This document shows, in pieces, positions 9,193 through 17,990 of a stretch of 64,000 nt of DNA. The translations under genes were made by a program, and so were the position numbers. Within the stretch, counting starts at the first letter, position 1, and every line of letters starts with the position of its first letter. The notes below the pieces were generated by a model. It ran no database searches, was not told the DNA's origin, and saw nothing but the letters and a program-made list of their open reading frames with translations. This DNA is from Hyphomicrobiaceae bacterium (GTDB lineage Bacteria > Pseudomonadota > Alphaproteobacteria > Rhizobiales > Xanthobacteraceae), in assembly GCA_021324465.1 (NCBI GenBank), contig JAJPJB010000059.1, forward strand, positions 17,067 to 81,066. The letters are read 5' to 3'.

Positions 9193-9452
9193 GGTGGTGT
9201 CGGGCGCGACCGACGTGGCGGCAATGGACGGCGTGACAGGGTTCCGGGGACAGCGGATCGAGGTGTCGGCGAGTGTCATTCCGGCTGGCTGCCCGTTCCC
9301 CCTGAGTGCCTTTAATGCCACCGGTGAGCGCCAAGCCGGTGTCCACGAATTTACATCTGCAAACGCCGCACGGCACCCGCGCCAGCGCGGCTATTGACCA
9401 ATGGCCGCAACCGCGGGAAGAAGGCCCTAAATTCACGAGATAAAGGGTAGGA

Positions 9453-11207
9453 ATGGCCGACGACGGCAATAAGAAAACGGGCCACACGCTTGCCGATCAT
9501 CTCTACGGCCGCGATGTCGCGCATTTGCATGCCGACGACGCCGATCATGACCATGATCACGATTATGAGTTCGACACGGACGACGGGCCGCTCGAAGACA
9601 ATCCGCTGTGGCGGCAAGACAATGTGTCGCTGACCACGGTCGGCATCGATATCGGCTCGTCTGGCACGCAGGTCATTTTCTCACGCGTGCATTTGCGCCG
9701 TCTGGCCGAAGACCTAACCAGCCGCTATTACGTCGTCTCCCGCGAAACCCTGTTCCAGTCGCCGGTCGCACTCACGCCCTATCAAAGCGAAGAGCGCATC
9801 GATGACGAGAAGCTCGGTAGTATCATCGATGATGCCTATGCCGCCGCGAAGATCTCGCCCAATGACATCGATACGGGCGTCGTCATCCTCACGGGCGAAG
9901 CACTGCGGCGCGAGAATGCGCAAGGCATCGCCAAAATCCTGTCCGAACAAGGCGGCGACTTCGTCACCGCGACCGCCGGGCATCATATGGAGGCGATGCT
10001 GGCGGCCTACGGCTCCGGGGCCGCGCGGGTCTCGAGCGATGAGAAGAAACGCATCCTCAATATCGATATCGGCGGCGGCACGACCAAACTCGGACTGGTC
10101 GAGTATGGCAAAGTGGTCGCGACCGCCGCGGTACATGTCGGCGGACGATTGCAGGTGGTCGAGCGCGGCAAAATCGTTCGGCTCGATCCAGCCGGCAAAC
10201 ATCATGCCAAGCGCGCCGGATTCTCCTGGAGCCGCGACGACGAAATTGATCCCGCCGATCTGCAGAAGGTTGCGGACGGCATGGCCGACGCGCTCGTCGC
10301 GGCCGTCACCGCGCGGCCGCTGCCGCATGATATTGCGCATCTTTACCTCACCGATCCGATCGGCGAACTCGGACATGTCGACGGCGTGATGTTTTCCGGC
10401 GGCGTCGCCGAATACATCTATGAGCGCGAGAGCCGCGACTTCGGCGATTTGGGACCAAGGCTCGGCCGCGCCATTCGCGAGCGGATCGAGAAGCGCGCCT
10501 TTCCGTGGCCGGTGCTGCCGGCCGGCGAATGCATCCGTGCCACCGCGCTCGGGGCGTCGGAATACAGCGTGCAGCTCTCCGGCAATACCAGCTATATCTC
10601 CTCGCCCGGCACGCTGCTGCCACGTCGAAATCTGCAAGTGCTGCTGCCGCCCTTCGCCTGCACCGACACGATCGATGCGCAACAACTGGCGCAAGCAATC
10701 CGCAGCCATATGATCGCATTCGACGTCGGCGACACCGAGCGCGAGATCGCGCTCGCCTTGCGCTGGAGCGGAATGCCGACATATCCGCGGCTCGCCGCCT
10801 TTGCCGAAGGCATCACGCAAGGGCTGGCCGATCGTATCCAGAAAAAGCTGCCCCTCTACATCATGCTCGATGGCGACGTGGCACAGACGATTGGCCATAT
10901 CCTGCGCGACGAGCTGCATGTCGAGAGCGAAATTCTGGTGATCGACGGCATCGTGTTGTGGGATTTCGACTACATCGATCTCGGCCGCATTCGCATGCCG
11001 TCCTACACCGTGCCGGTGACGATCAAATCACTGGTCTTCAGCGAAGACCCGCGCGGGCCGCGGCCACGCCAGCGCCTGCATCATCATGACCATGGGCATG
11101 GCGACGAGCATGCGCATACTCATGGGCATCACCATCACAGGCACCACCATGACGACCCGCATGATCATTCTCACAAGCAAGATCACGAAACCGCAAAGGG
11201 CCACTAG
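9453..11207 (+). CDS. EutA-like actin-fold ATPase with His-rich termini
   Basis: The 584-residue protein matches the EutA family (ethanolamine ammonia-lyase reactivating factor), a member of the actin/Hsp70 ATPase fold. The phosphate-binding loops are GIDIGSSGTQ near residue 65 and NIDIGGGTTKLGL near 205. It is over 100 residues longer than enterobacterial EutA (about 467). Part of the excess is an acidic, His-containing N-terminus and a C-terminal tail with about 20 histidines in the last 43 residues, which would bind Ni, Co, Zn or similar ions. The start follows the ribosome site AAAGGGTAGG. No eutB, eutC or other ethanolamine gene is present; instead a bicupin, UbiX and UbiD follow on the same strand. 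Its client is therefore unclear and may be one of those enzymes (inferred). Confidence 0.82.
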   Translation: MADDGNKKTGHTLADHLYGRDVAHLHADDADHDHDHDYEFDTDDGPLEDNPLWRQDNVSLTTVGIDIGSSGTQVIFSRVHLRRLAEDLTSRYYVVSRETLFQSPVALTPYQSEERIDDEKLGSIIDDAYAAAKISPNDIDTGVVILTGEALRRENAQGIAKILSEQGGDFVTATAGHHMEAMLAAYGSGAARVSSDEKKRILNIDIGGGTTKLGLVEYGKVVATAAVHVGGRLQVVERGKIVRLDPAGKHHAKRAGFSWSRDDEIDPADLQKVADGMADALVAAVTARPLPHDIAHLYLTDPIGELGHVDGVMFSGGVAEYIYERESRDFGDLGPRLGRAIRERIEKRAFPWPVLPAGECIRATALGASEYSVQLSGNTSYISSPGTLLPRRNLQVLLPPFACTDTIDAQQLAQAIRSHMIAFDVGDTEREIALALRWSGMPTYPRLAAFAEGITQGLADRIQKKLPLYIMLDGDVAQTIGHILRDELHVESEILVIDGIVLWDFDYIDLGRIRMPSYTVPVTIKSLVFSEDPRGPRPRQRLHHHDHGHGDEHAHTHGHHHHRHHHDDPHDHSHKQDHETAKGH

Positions 11208-11272
11208 CGTTTAGCGCTTGACGCCGATTCTCGCTAAGATCGGCGCAGCACACCGAAGATGAGGAAATGCCA

Positions 11273-12403
11273 ATGGCCGAAACCGCCAAAAGGAATGCCG
11301 TCGTTTCCGAAGAGCTCGCCAATAAGTTCAAGGCCGAGAAGGAAACGCCCTATACCCGCTGGGTCAAGTCCGAGGGTCTCGACATCATCCCGTCCTTCTA
11401 TGTGCGCAATCTCAAGACGGTGCCGCTCAAACCCTGGGCGTGGCGCGGTGGCAATGCCGTGTTCCTTAATCACGACGCTTCGCGCACCTCGAACGACTGC
11501 TATGTGATGGAAATTCCGCCGGGCAAGAGCCTTGCCCCGCATCGGCAGCTCTATGAAGAAATGATTCTGGTGCTGTCCGGCCGCGGCTCAACCACGGTGT
11601 GGAACGATGCCGGCGCCCGCATCACCTTCGAGTGGAAGGAAGGCGCGCTGTTCGCCATTCCGCTGAACTGCCAGCATCAGCACTTCAACGGGTCGGGCCA
11701 GGAGCCGGCGCGCTATGTCGCGGTCACCAACGCGCCGCCGGTCATCAATCTCTACGAAGATCTCGATTTCATCTTCAACACCAAATACGATTTCAGAGAC
11801 CGCTTCGCGGGCGAGCCTGACTATTTCTCGTCGAAAGGCGAGCAGAAGGGCTTTCTGCTCACCACGAATTTCGTGCCTGATGCGGTCAATATCCCGCTGA
11901 TCACTGCGACCGAGCGCGGCGCCGGCGGCGGTCATATCCGCTTCAACATGGCGAAGGGCTCGATGAACAGCCACATCTCGCAATTCCCGGTCGGCACCTA
12001 CAAGAAGGGCCATGCGCATGGGCCGGGCGCCCATGTGATCGTGCTGTCCGGCGAGGGCTTCTCGCTGATGTGGCTGGAAGGCGAAGAGCCGCAGCGCTTC
12101 GACTGGGAGGTCGGCACCTGCATCGTGCCGCCGAACATGTGGTTCCACCAGCACTTTAATACCGGCACGACGCCGGCGCGCTATCTCGCCTTCAAGCACG
12201 AGGGCGTTGCCATCCGCAACGCGCAGGGCGTGCCGAAGGCGTGGATTTCCCGCCGCGCCGGCGGTGATCAGATCGACTACATCGACGAGAAGCCGGAGAT
12301 CCGCCGCATCTTTGCCGCCGAGCTCGCCAAACACGGTCTCAGCTCGCGCATGGATGGCGCTTATGCGAAGGAAATGGCGGATCTCGGGATCAGGTCGGCG
12401 TAG
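11273..12403 (+). CDS. bicupin protein, gentisate-dioxygenase-like fold
   Basis: The 376-residue protein has two cupin domains. The first (about 60-150) carries PHRQLYEEMILVLSGRG and a later HQHF. The second (about 235-330) carries KGHAHGPGAHVIVLSGEG and WFHQHFNTG. Histidines and a glutamate in these blocks are typical metal ligands (Fe, Mn or Ni). The family includes gentisate and related ring-cleaving dioxygenases as well as isomerases, so the activity cannot be named. The ATG at 11273 is preferred over 11267 because GAGGAA at 11261 is then correctly spaced. It lies 65 bases after the EutA-like gene and upstream of the UbiX/UbiD pair, which suggests a role with aromatic acids (inferred). 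Confidence 0.75.
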   Translation: MAETAKRNAVVSEELANKFKAEKETPYTRWVKSEGLDIIPSFYVRNLKTVPLKPWAWRGGNAVFLNHDASRTSNDCYVMEIPPGKSLAPHRQLYEEMILVLSGRGSTTVWNDAGARITFEWKEGALFAIPLNCQHQHFNGSGQEPARYVAVTNAPPVINLYEDLDFIFNTKYDFRDRFAGEPDYFSSKGEQKGFLLTTNFVPDAVNIPLITATERGAGGGHIRFNMAKGSMNSHISQFPVGTYKKGHAHGPGAHVIVLSGEGFSLMWLEGEEPQRFDWEVGTCIVPPNMWFHQHFNTGTTPARYLAFKHEGVAIRNAQGVPKAWISRRAGGDQIDYIDEKPEIRRIFAAELAKHGLSSRMDGAYAKEMADLGIRSA

Positions 12404-12420
12404 CGTTTGACCCGATCGCA

Positions 12421-12939
12421 ATGAACGAAACGCCGACATCAGCCGAGACGCCGCTCTGGCGCTTTTCGCTGAACTTTTATCGTCAGGCGGGGGTGTCTGA
12501 CGCCTGCATCGACCTGCAGGACGGCTGCGGCGTGGACGTCAATCTGCTGCTGTTCTTGTTTTGGCTGGCATCCGACCATCGGCAATTGTCGGCGGAAGAG
12601 GTCAAAATGCTGGACGACAATGTCCGCGATTGGCGTAATCTCACGATCGTTCCGATCCGCGACCTGCGGCGCAGGTTGAAGGGCACGGCAACACTGGTCG
12701 AACCAGGCAAGCAGGAAGCCTTTCGCAACAAAGTGAAGACGGTCGAACTCGAGGCCGAGCGCTTGCAGCAAGAGGCACTCTACGAATTCACCAAATCCGG
12801 CCCTCTCGGCAGTCCGACCGCGCCGGCCGCGGCGGCCCGCGCCAACATCGCAGCCTATGAAAGCGCCCTCGGCATAGATTTCCCGAAGTCGCCGACAGCA
12901 GTCCTGCTCGGCGCATTCGACACCGTCGCCGCCCGTTAA
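12421..12939 (+). CDS. TIGR02444 family protein
   Basis: The 172-residue protein has the family pattern: LWRFSLNFYRQAGVSDACIDLQ near the N-terminus, then DVNLLLFLFWLASD near residue 40, then a helical section. TIGR02444 (DUF2390) proteins are soluble, all-helical and of unknown function; they are widespread in proteobacteria. The gene begins 18 bases after the bicupin and precedes ubiX, so it probably shares their transcript. No catalytic motif is seen. Confidence 0.8.
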   Translation: MNETPTSAETPLWRFSLNFYRQAGVSDACIDLQDGCGVDVNLLLFLFWLASDHRQLSAEEVKMLDDNVRDWRNLTIVPIRDLRRRLKGTATLVEPGKQEAFRNKVKTVELEAERLQQEALYEFTKSGPLGSPTAPAAAARANIAAYESALGIDFPKSPTAVLLGAFDTVAAR

Positions 12940-13008
12940 CCATGCGACCGGACTAGAACCGGGTCGCGCCGCGTGGCACAACCTGCCCCGGAAAGGGCAG
13001 ATTTCAGC

Positions 13009-13599
13009 ATGGCCACACCCGCACGCTTGATTGTCGGCATATCCGGCGCGTCCGGTACCATCTATGGCGTGCGGCTGCTCGAGATGCTGCGCATGACCGA
13101 GGTCGAGACCCATCTGGTCATGAGCAAATCGGCGGAAATGACGCTGGTTTATGAGACCGACCTCAAGCCCAAGGATGTCCGCGCGCTGGCCAGCGTTAAT
13201 TATCCGGTCAGCGATATCGGGGCCGCGATCTCGTCGGGCTCGTTCCCGACCATGGGCATGATCGTCGCGCCCTGCTCGATCCGCACAATGAGCGAGATCG
13301 CAAGCGGCGTGACCTCGTCGCTGTTGTCGCGCGCCGCCGATGTCGTGCTCAAGGAGAAGCGGCGGCTGGTGCTGGCGGTGCGCGAGACGCCGCTCCACGG
13401 CGGACATCTGCGCACCATGACCGCGCTTGCCGATATCGGGGCGGTGATCGCGCCGATCGTGCCGGCCTTCTACAATCGTCCGCAAACGGTCGATGACGTC
13501 ATCAATCACACGTGCGGCCGCCTGCTTGATCTGTTCGGCATCGAGACCGGTGCGGTCAGGCGCTGGAAAGGCGGACCGGTCGACCCGTCAGCAAAATAA
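13009..13599 (+). CDS. ubiX: UbiX-type flavin prenyltransferase
   Basis: The 196-residue protein starts MATPARLIVGISGASGTIYG, the flavin-binding motif of UbiX/Pad1, and carries PCSIRTMSEIASG near residue 88 and the C-terminal RPQTVDDVINHTCGR. UbiX joins a dimethylallyl group to FMN, making prenylated FMN, the cofactor of UbiD decarboxylases. Two UbiD-family genes lie nearby, at 14028 and 21809, and either could use its product. The frame extends to a GTG at 12973 but homology begins at the ATG at 13009. It is followed after 35 bases by a carboxymuconolactone-decarboxylase-like gene. Confidence 0.93.
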   Translation: MATPARLIVGISGASGTIYGVRLLEMLRMTEVETHLVMSKSAEMTLVYETDLKPKDVRALASVNYPVSDIGAAISSGSFPTMGMIVAPCSIRTMSEIASGVTSSLLSRAADVVLKEKRRLVLAVRETPLHGGHLRTMTALADIGAVIAPIVPAFYNRPQTVDDVINHTCGRLLDLFGIETGAVRRWKGGPVDPSAK

Positions 13600-13634
13600 G
13601 TGAAAAACCGAGGAAGCTGTCAACGAGGAAAGTC

Positions 13635-14021
13635 ATGGATCAGAAACGCTACGAAATCGGTCTCGCCAAGCGCCGCAAAGTGTTGGGAGACGCCTATGTC
13701 GACCGCGCCCTGCAGAATGTCGATGATTTCAATCGCGATTTTCAGCGCCTGCTCACTGAATATTGCTGGGGCGAAACTTGGGGCGACGAAACGCTGAAAC
13801 CGCGCGAGCGCTCAATCCTCAATCTCGGCATGATCGCGGCGCTCGGCAAGATGGAAGAATTCGCAACGCATGTGCGCGGTGCGCTCAATAACGGACTGAC
13901 ACCGAACGAGATCCGCGCCGCGCTCACGCAGATCACGATCTATTGCGGCGCGCCGATCGGCGTCGATTGTTTCCGCGTCGCCAGACCGATCATCGCCGAC
14001 CACATGAAGAGCAAGACGTAA
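13635..14021 (+). CDS. carboxymuconolactone decarboxylase (PcaC)-like protein
   Basis: The 128-residue protein matches the PcaC/AhpD-like family: RERSILNLGMIAALGKMEEF, then HVRGALNNGLTPNEIRAALTQ, then YCGAPIGVDCFRVA. It lacks the CxxC of AhpD peroxidases, so it fits the gamma-carboxymuconolactone decarboxylase branch, which acts in protocatechuate breakdown. Many family members have other, unproven roles. A good ribosome site (GAGGAAAG) precedes the ATG. It lies between ubiX and ubiD with only six bases to the next gene, so all three are probably one unit. Confidence 0.85.
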   Translation: MDQKRYEIGLAKRRKVLGDAYVDRALQNVDDFNRDFQRLLTEYCWGETWGDETLKPRERSILNLGMIAALGKMEEFATHVRGALNNGLTPNEIRAALTQITIYCGAPIGVDCFRVARPIIADHMKSKT

Positions 14022-14027
14022 GAATCG

Positions 14028-15692
14028 ATGCTCGATCAGCCTGATCCGCGCAGCAATCCCTCCGCCCCGCATGAGGGAACGGCGCCTCCGCTCGACTTTC
14101 AGGAGCATCTTGCGCGTCTTGCGGCTGCGGGCCTGCTCACGCGGATCGATCGACCGATCAATAAAGATACCGAGCTGCACCCGCTGGTGCGCTGGCAATT
14201 CCAGGGCGGGCTGCGCGAAGATCAGCGGCGCGCCTTTCTTTTTACCAATGTCACCGACGCCGTTGGCCGCCGCTATGACATGCCGGTCGCGATCGGCGCG
14301 CTGGCGGCGTCGGCGCAGATTTACGCCATCGGCATGGGACGCGCCATCGATGACATCGGCGAAGGGTGGATGAAGGCGATCGCCAATCCCATCCCGCCGA
14401 TGCGAGTCGCGGGAGCGCCATGTCAGGAGGTCGTGGTCAAAGGCGACGCGCTGCGCAAAGCCGACGGTGGCCTGAAACTTTTGCCGGTACCAATCTCAAC
14501 GCCGGGCTATGACGCGGCGCCTTATCTTACGGCGACTCTGTGCATCACGGCGGACCCGGACACCGGCGTCCGCAATATGGGCACCTATCGCGCGCAGCTC
14601 AAAGCCACCGACCGGCTCGGCGTACGCATGGCGGCGCGGCCAGGGGGCGCCGGCGGATATCTGCATTGGCAGAAATACCGCAAGCTGAAAATGCCGATGC
14701 CGATCGCCATCGTCGTCGGCTGCGCTCCCGTCGTGATGTTCACCGGCCCGCAGAAATTGCCGATCGTTTGCGACGAGATGGCAGTAGCCGGCGGCCTTGC
14801 CGGCGTGCCGATCCGCACCGTCAAAGGCCTCACCGTCGATCTCGATATTCCGGCTGATGCGGAATGCGTTGTTGAGGGGCTGATCGATCCCGAGCTGCTC
14901 GAACCGGAAGGGCCGTTCGGCGAAAGCCATGGCCATGTCGCGCTCGAAGATTTCAACATGTCGATGCAGGTCACCGCGATCACGCACAAGCGCGAGGCGG
15001 TCTGGGTCTCGATCCTGAGCGAGGTGACGCCGAGCGAATCCAGCGTGATGAAGCGCGTTGCTTACGAGCCACGTTATCTCGTCCATTTGCGCGATACGCT
15101 GGCGATCAAAGGCGTGCGGCGCGTCGTGCTGCATGAGCCGCTGACGAATTTGCGCAAGGTGCTGTTCGTGCAGTTCGCACCGGGCGTGGCGCGCAGCGAG
15201 GTGTGGCGTGCGCTTTACGGCGCCGCGAGCCTGCAGGCCGATATCGGCAAATATGTCATTGCCGTCAGCGAGGATGTTGATCCGGACAATCCGCATGCGG
15301 TGTTCTGGTCGCTGGCCTATCGTGCTAATCCGATCGAGGACGTGCAGATCACGCCGCACCGCTCGCCGGGCCATGGTCCGAAAACGGGCGGCCAGCGCGA
15401 CGAATCGACGATGCTGATCGATGCGACGCTCAAGGAGCCGGCGCCGCCGCTCGCTTTGCCGAAGCGGGAATTCATGGAAGCTGCACGCAAGATCTGGGAC
15501 GAGCTCGGCCTGCCGCAGCTCATCCCACAAGCGCCGTGGCACGGCTATTCGCTCGGCGAGTGGGATGCCGCGTGGGACATTTACGCGAGCCGCGCCATCG
15601 CCGGGCAATGGGAAGACAGCGGCAGGGAAACATTTGCGCGCCGCCGCGGCGGCTTGACACCGGAAACGCCGGTAAAGGATGTGAAGGAGTGA
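14028..15692 (+). CDS. UbiD-family prenyl-FMN-dependent decarboxylase
   Basis: The 554-residue protein is a full-length UbiD-type (de)carboxylase. Typical blocks are SAQIYAIGMG, GYLHWQKYRKLKMPMPIA, then EPEGPFGESHGH (residues ~286-297) containing the glutamates that act with an arginine and prenylated FMN, and later IAVSEDVDPDNPHAVFWSLA with the acidic network. The family reversibly decarboxylates aromatic, heteroaromatic or alpha,beta-unsaturated acids in the cytoplasm. It lies six bases after the PcaC-like gene and close to ubiX, which would supply the cofactor. The substrate cannot be read from sequence; it is long enough and the context catabolic enough that ubiquinone synthesis is less likely. 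Confidence 0.9.
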   Translation: MLDQPDPRSNPSAPHEGTAPPLDFQEHLARLAAAGLLTRIDRPINKDTELHPLVRWQFQGGLREDQRRAFLFTNVTDAVGRRYDMPVAIGALAASAQIYAIGMGRAIDDIGEGWMKAIANPIPPMRVAGAPCQEVVVKGDALRKADGGLKLLPVPISTPGYDAAPYLTATLCITADPDTGVRNMGTYRAQLKATDRLGVRMAARPGGAGGYLHWQKYRKLKMPMPIAIVVGCAPVVMFTGPQKLPIVCDEMAVAGGLAGVPIRTVKGLTVDLDIPADAECVVEGLIDPELLEPEGPFGESHGHVALEDFNMSMQVTAITHKREAVWVSILSEVTPSESSVMKRVAYEPRYLVHLRDTLAIKGVRRVVLHEPLTNLRKVLFVQFAPGVARSEVWRALYGAASLQADIGKYVIAVSEDVDPDNPHAVFWSLAYRANPIEDVQITPHRSPGHGPKTGGQRDESTMLIDATLKEPAPPLALPKREFMEAARKIWDELGLPQLIPQAPWHGYSLGEWDAAWDIYASRAIAGQWEDSGRETFARRRGGLTPETPVKDVKE

Positions 15693-15787
15693 GCGGAGTC
15701 CAAAGAAGCCTTCCGCTCATTCCCACGCAAGCGCGCGAAAACGGGCGACGGGCGGCTTTGAAACCGCACATGCGTTGCAATCGGTCC

Positions 15788-16240
15788 TCACGCGCTATTC
15801 GCCAGCGCGTGGATCGCCGTGCGAATGCGCTGGTAGGTGCCGCAGCGGCAGATGTTGGTGATCGCCGCATCGATGTCGGCGTCGGAGGGTCTGGGCTTCT
15901 CTTTGAGCAGCGCCACCACGGTCATCATCATGCCGCTCTGGCAGTAGCCGCATTGCGGTACGTCGAAATCGATCCAGGCCTGCTGCACGGGATGCAGCTT
16001 GCCGTTTGCCGTCAAGGACTCGATCGTGGTGACGGCTTTGGTTCCGATACTGCCGACCGGGACCTGGCAGGAGCGCGTCGGGACGCCGTCGATATGCACC
16101 GTGCAGGCCCCGCATTGGGCGACACCGCAGCCGTATTTGGTCCCGGTCAAACCGATCGTGTCGCGCAGCACCCAAAGCAAGGGCGTGTCGTCCTCGACGT
16201 CGACCGTGTAGGTCCTGCCGTTGACCGAGAGTGCGATCAT
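15788..16240 (-). CDS. orphan [2Fe-2S] small subunit of xanthine dehydrogenase family
   Basis: The 150-residue protein has both clusters of the molybdenum hydroxylase small subunit (CoxS/IorA type). Cys38, 43, 46 and 58 form the plant-ferredoxin-like cluster and Cys97, 100, 131 and 133 the second. It would pass electrons from a molybdopterin large subunit. No large or medium subunit gene flanks it: the convergent neighbour is ubiD and the divergent neighbour a solute-binding protein. I chose the ATG at 16240; an upstream GTG/ATG frame to 16282 adds 14 residues without homology. It is complete and unbroken, so it may work with a partner encoded elsewhere. Confidence 0.9.
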   Translation of the reverse strand: MIALSVNGRTYTVDVEDDTPLLWVLRDTIGLTGTKYGCGVAQCGACTVHIDGVPTRSCQVPVGSIGTKAVTTIESLTANGKLHPVQQAWIDFDVPQCGYCQSGMMMTVVALLKEKPRPSDADIDAAITNICRCGTYQRIRTAIHALANSA

Positions 16241-16559
16241 GGTCGTTTGCCTGTCCGAACGCGCGGATTCGATTTGGCCCAAAGATTAACGCGTTTCGAT
16301 TCGGCTGCGAAGGCGCGAAATCCGGCTTTTGATATCCTGTCTTACCGGCCGCCAAACGACGGCTGATGGGCCGCCCACATGGGTAAAAGGCCAGTCAGCC
16401 AGCCCGGCCATCGTCCAAATGGGCAGATTGTCACGCAGCCGCTCTCTTTTCACGCGCGCTAAAGCAGGGCATTCTGCGCCCCGGCACTGTCGCGTCAGGC
16501 CCGCTACCGGGCGGCACGTCACGGTGAGGCAATGGAAAAGCCGCCTTTTGGAGGGAAAC

Positions 16560-17837
16560 ATGAGCTATAGCATATCGCGCCGTGGCGCCGCGGGCGTCGT
16601 CGGCGCCGTCTTTCTTGCCGCGGGCTTGGCCGCTGCCTATTGGCCGGCTGCCGCGCAGAACAGCCAACCGATCAAGATCGGCTTCAGCATGTCGCTCACC
16701 GGCCCGCTCGCCGCCAACGGCAAGCAGGCTTTGCTCGGCGCCAAGATCTGGGCCGAAGAGGTCAACGCCAAGGGCGGCCTCCTTGGCCGTCAGGTGCAGC
16801 TGGTCAATTACGACGATCAATCGAATCCATCGACCATTCCAGGCATCTACACCAAGCTGCTCGACGTCGACAAAGTCGACCTGGTGATGGGCGGCTACGC
16901 CACCAACATGAACGCGCCCGCCATTCCCATCGTGATGCAAAAGAACAAGACCTATATCAGCTTGTTCGCGCTCAGTGTGAACAGCGAATTCCATTATCCG
17001 CGGTACTTCTCGATGCTGCCGTCGGGCCCGACCCCGAAAGAATCGTTCACCGAAGGATTCTTCCAGGTCGCAGCGGCGCAGAATCCCAAGCCGAAGACCA
17101 TCGCGCTCGCCGCCGAGGATGCCGAGTTTTCGCGCAATGCCTGCGAGGGTGCGCGCAACAACGCCAAAAAGTACGGCTTCAACATCGTCTACGATAAATC
17201 CTATCCGCCGAACTCAACCGACTTCTCGCCGATTGTCCGCGCGGTCCAGGCAGCCAATCCCGACCTCGTGGTGTTCTGCTCCTATCCGCTGAGCTCGGTC
17301 GGCTTGCTGCAGTCCGTCACCGAGCTCGGATACAAGCCGAAGATGCTCGGCGGCGCCATGGTCGGCCTGCAGGCGACCGCCTTCAAGGACAAGCTGAAAG
17401 GCAAGCTCAACGGCGTCGTGAACTACGAGACCTGGGTGCCCTCGCCCAAGCTGATGGCGCCGGCCGCGGATTTCTTCAAGAAATACCAGGCGCGCGCGGC
17501 ATCTGAAGGCGTGGATCCGCTCGGCTATTATCTGGGCGGCTGGGGCTATGCCTATTTCCAAGTCCTGCAGCAGGCGGTCGAAGGTACCAAGAGCACCGAC
17601 GACGCCAAGCTTGCCGACTATCTGCACAGCCATGAGTTCAAGACTATCATGGCCGATGTGAAATTTGGCAAGGATGGCGAATGGACCAAGTCGGGCATGC
17701 TGCAAGTGCAGTATCATGACATCTCGGATTCTTCGAACCTCGAGACCTGGCGCGGCATGAGCTATCAAACCGTGCTCACGCCGGCCGACGAAAAGACCGG
17801 CAGCGTGATCTACCCCTACGAGAAGGCGTTGAAGTAG
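16560..17837 (+). CDS. branched-chain-amino-acid-type ABC solute-binding protein
   Basis: The 425-residue protein starts with a signal peptide (hydrophobic core from about residue 9, cleavage likely after YWPAAAQ) and continues with IKIGFSMSLTGPLAANGKQA, the hallmark of periplasmic binding proteins of the LivJ class (type 1 fold). GGAGGGAAAC precedes the ATG at 16560; the frame is open further upstream but without homology. In rhizobial relatives such proteins bind aromatic acids, amides or amino acids. No permease or ATPase genes are adjacent, so it must use components from elsewhere. A strong terminator follows. Confidence 0.9.
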   Translation: MSYSISRRGAAGVVGAVFLAAGLAAAYWPAAAQNSQPIKIGFSMSLTGPLAANGKQALLGAKIWAEEVNAKGGLLGRQVQLVNYDDQSNPSTIPGIYTKLLDVDKVDLVMGGYATNMNAPAIPIVMQKNKTYISLFALSVNSEFHYPRYFSMLPSGPTPKESFTEGFFQVAAAQNPKPKTIALAAEDAEFSRNACEGARNNAKKYGFNIVYDKSYPPNSTDFSPIVRAVQAANPDLVVFCSYPLSSVGLLQSVTELGYKPKMLGGAMVGLQATAFKDKLKGKLNGVVNYETWVPSPKLMAPAADFFKKYQARAASEGVDPLGYYLGGWGYAYFQVLQQAVEGTKSTDDAKLADYLHSHEFKTIMADVKFGKDGEWTKSGMLQVQYHDISDSSNLETWRGMSYQTVLTPADEKTGSVIYPYEKALK

Positions 17838-17859
17838 GACGAAACAGGTGCGTCACTCT

Positions 17860-17894
17860 GCCCCGCCGGGCCCGGCTCGGCGGGGCATTTATTG
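17860..17894 (+). terminator. Rho-independent terminator after solute-binding gene
   Basis: GCCCCGCCG (17860-17868) pairs perfectly over nine bases with CGGCGGGGC (17878-17886) and is followed by ATTTATT. It lies 23 bases after the stop codon. Confidence 0.85.
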
Positions 17895-17990
17895 TGAGCC
17901 TGCGGTCGAGGCAGACTGGCTCATTGATTACGCGCCACGAGGAATCGGCGCTAATCAGCGCCATATTGGAATCAGCCTGGTCGCGAACAC

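Noticed and set aside
9714..10919. 401-residue minus-strand frame
   Set aside because: Shadow of the EutA-like gene; low-complexity composition and no start signal.
9453..11207. Part of an ethanolamine microcompartment operon
   Set aside because: No eutBC, shell protein or other eut gene is visible in the window.
13009..15692. UbiX/UbiD as ubiquinone biosynthesis genes
   Set aside because: No other ubiquinone genes are near, and the neighbours (PcaC-like, bicupin) point to acid metabolism; UbiX itself could still serve several enzymes.
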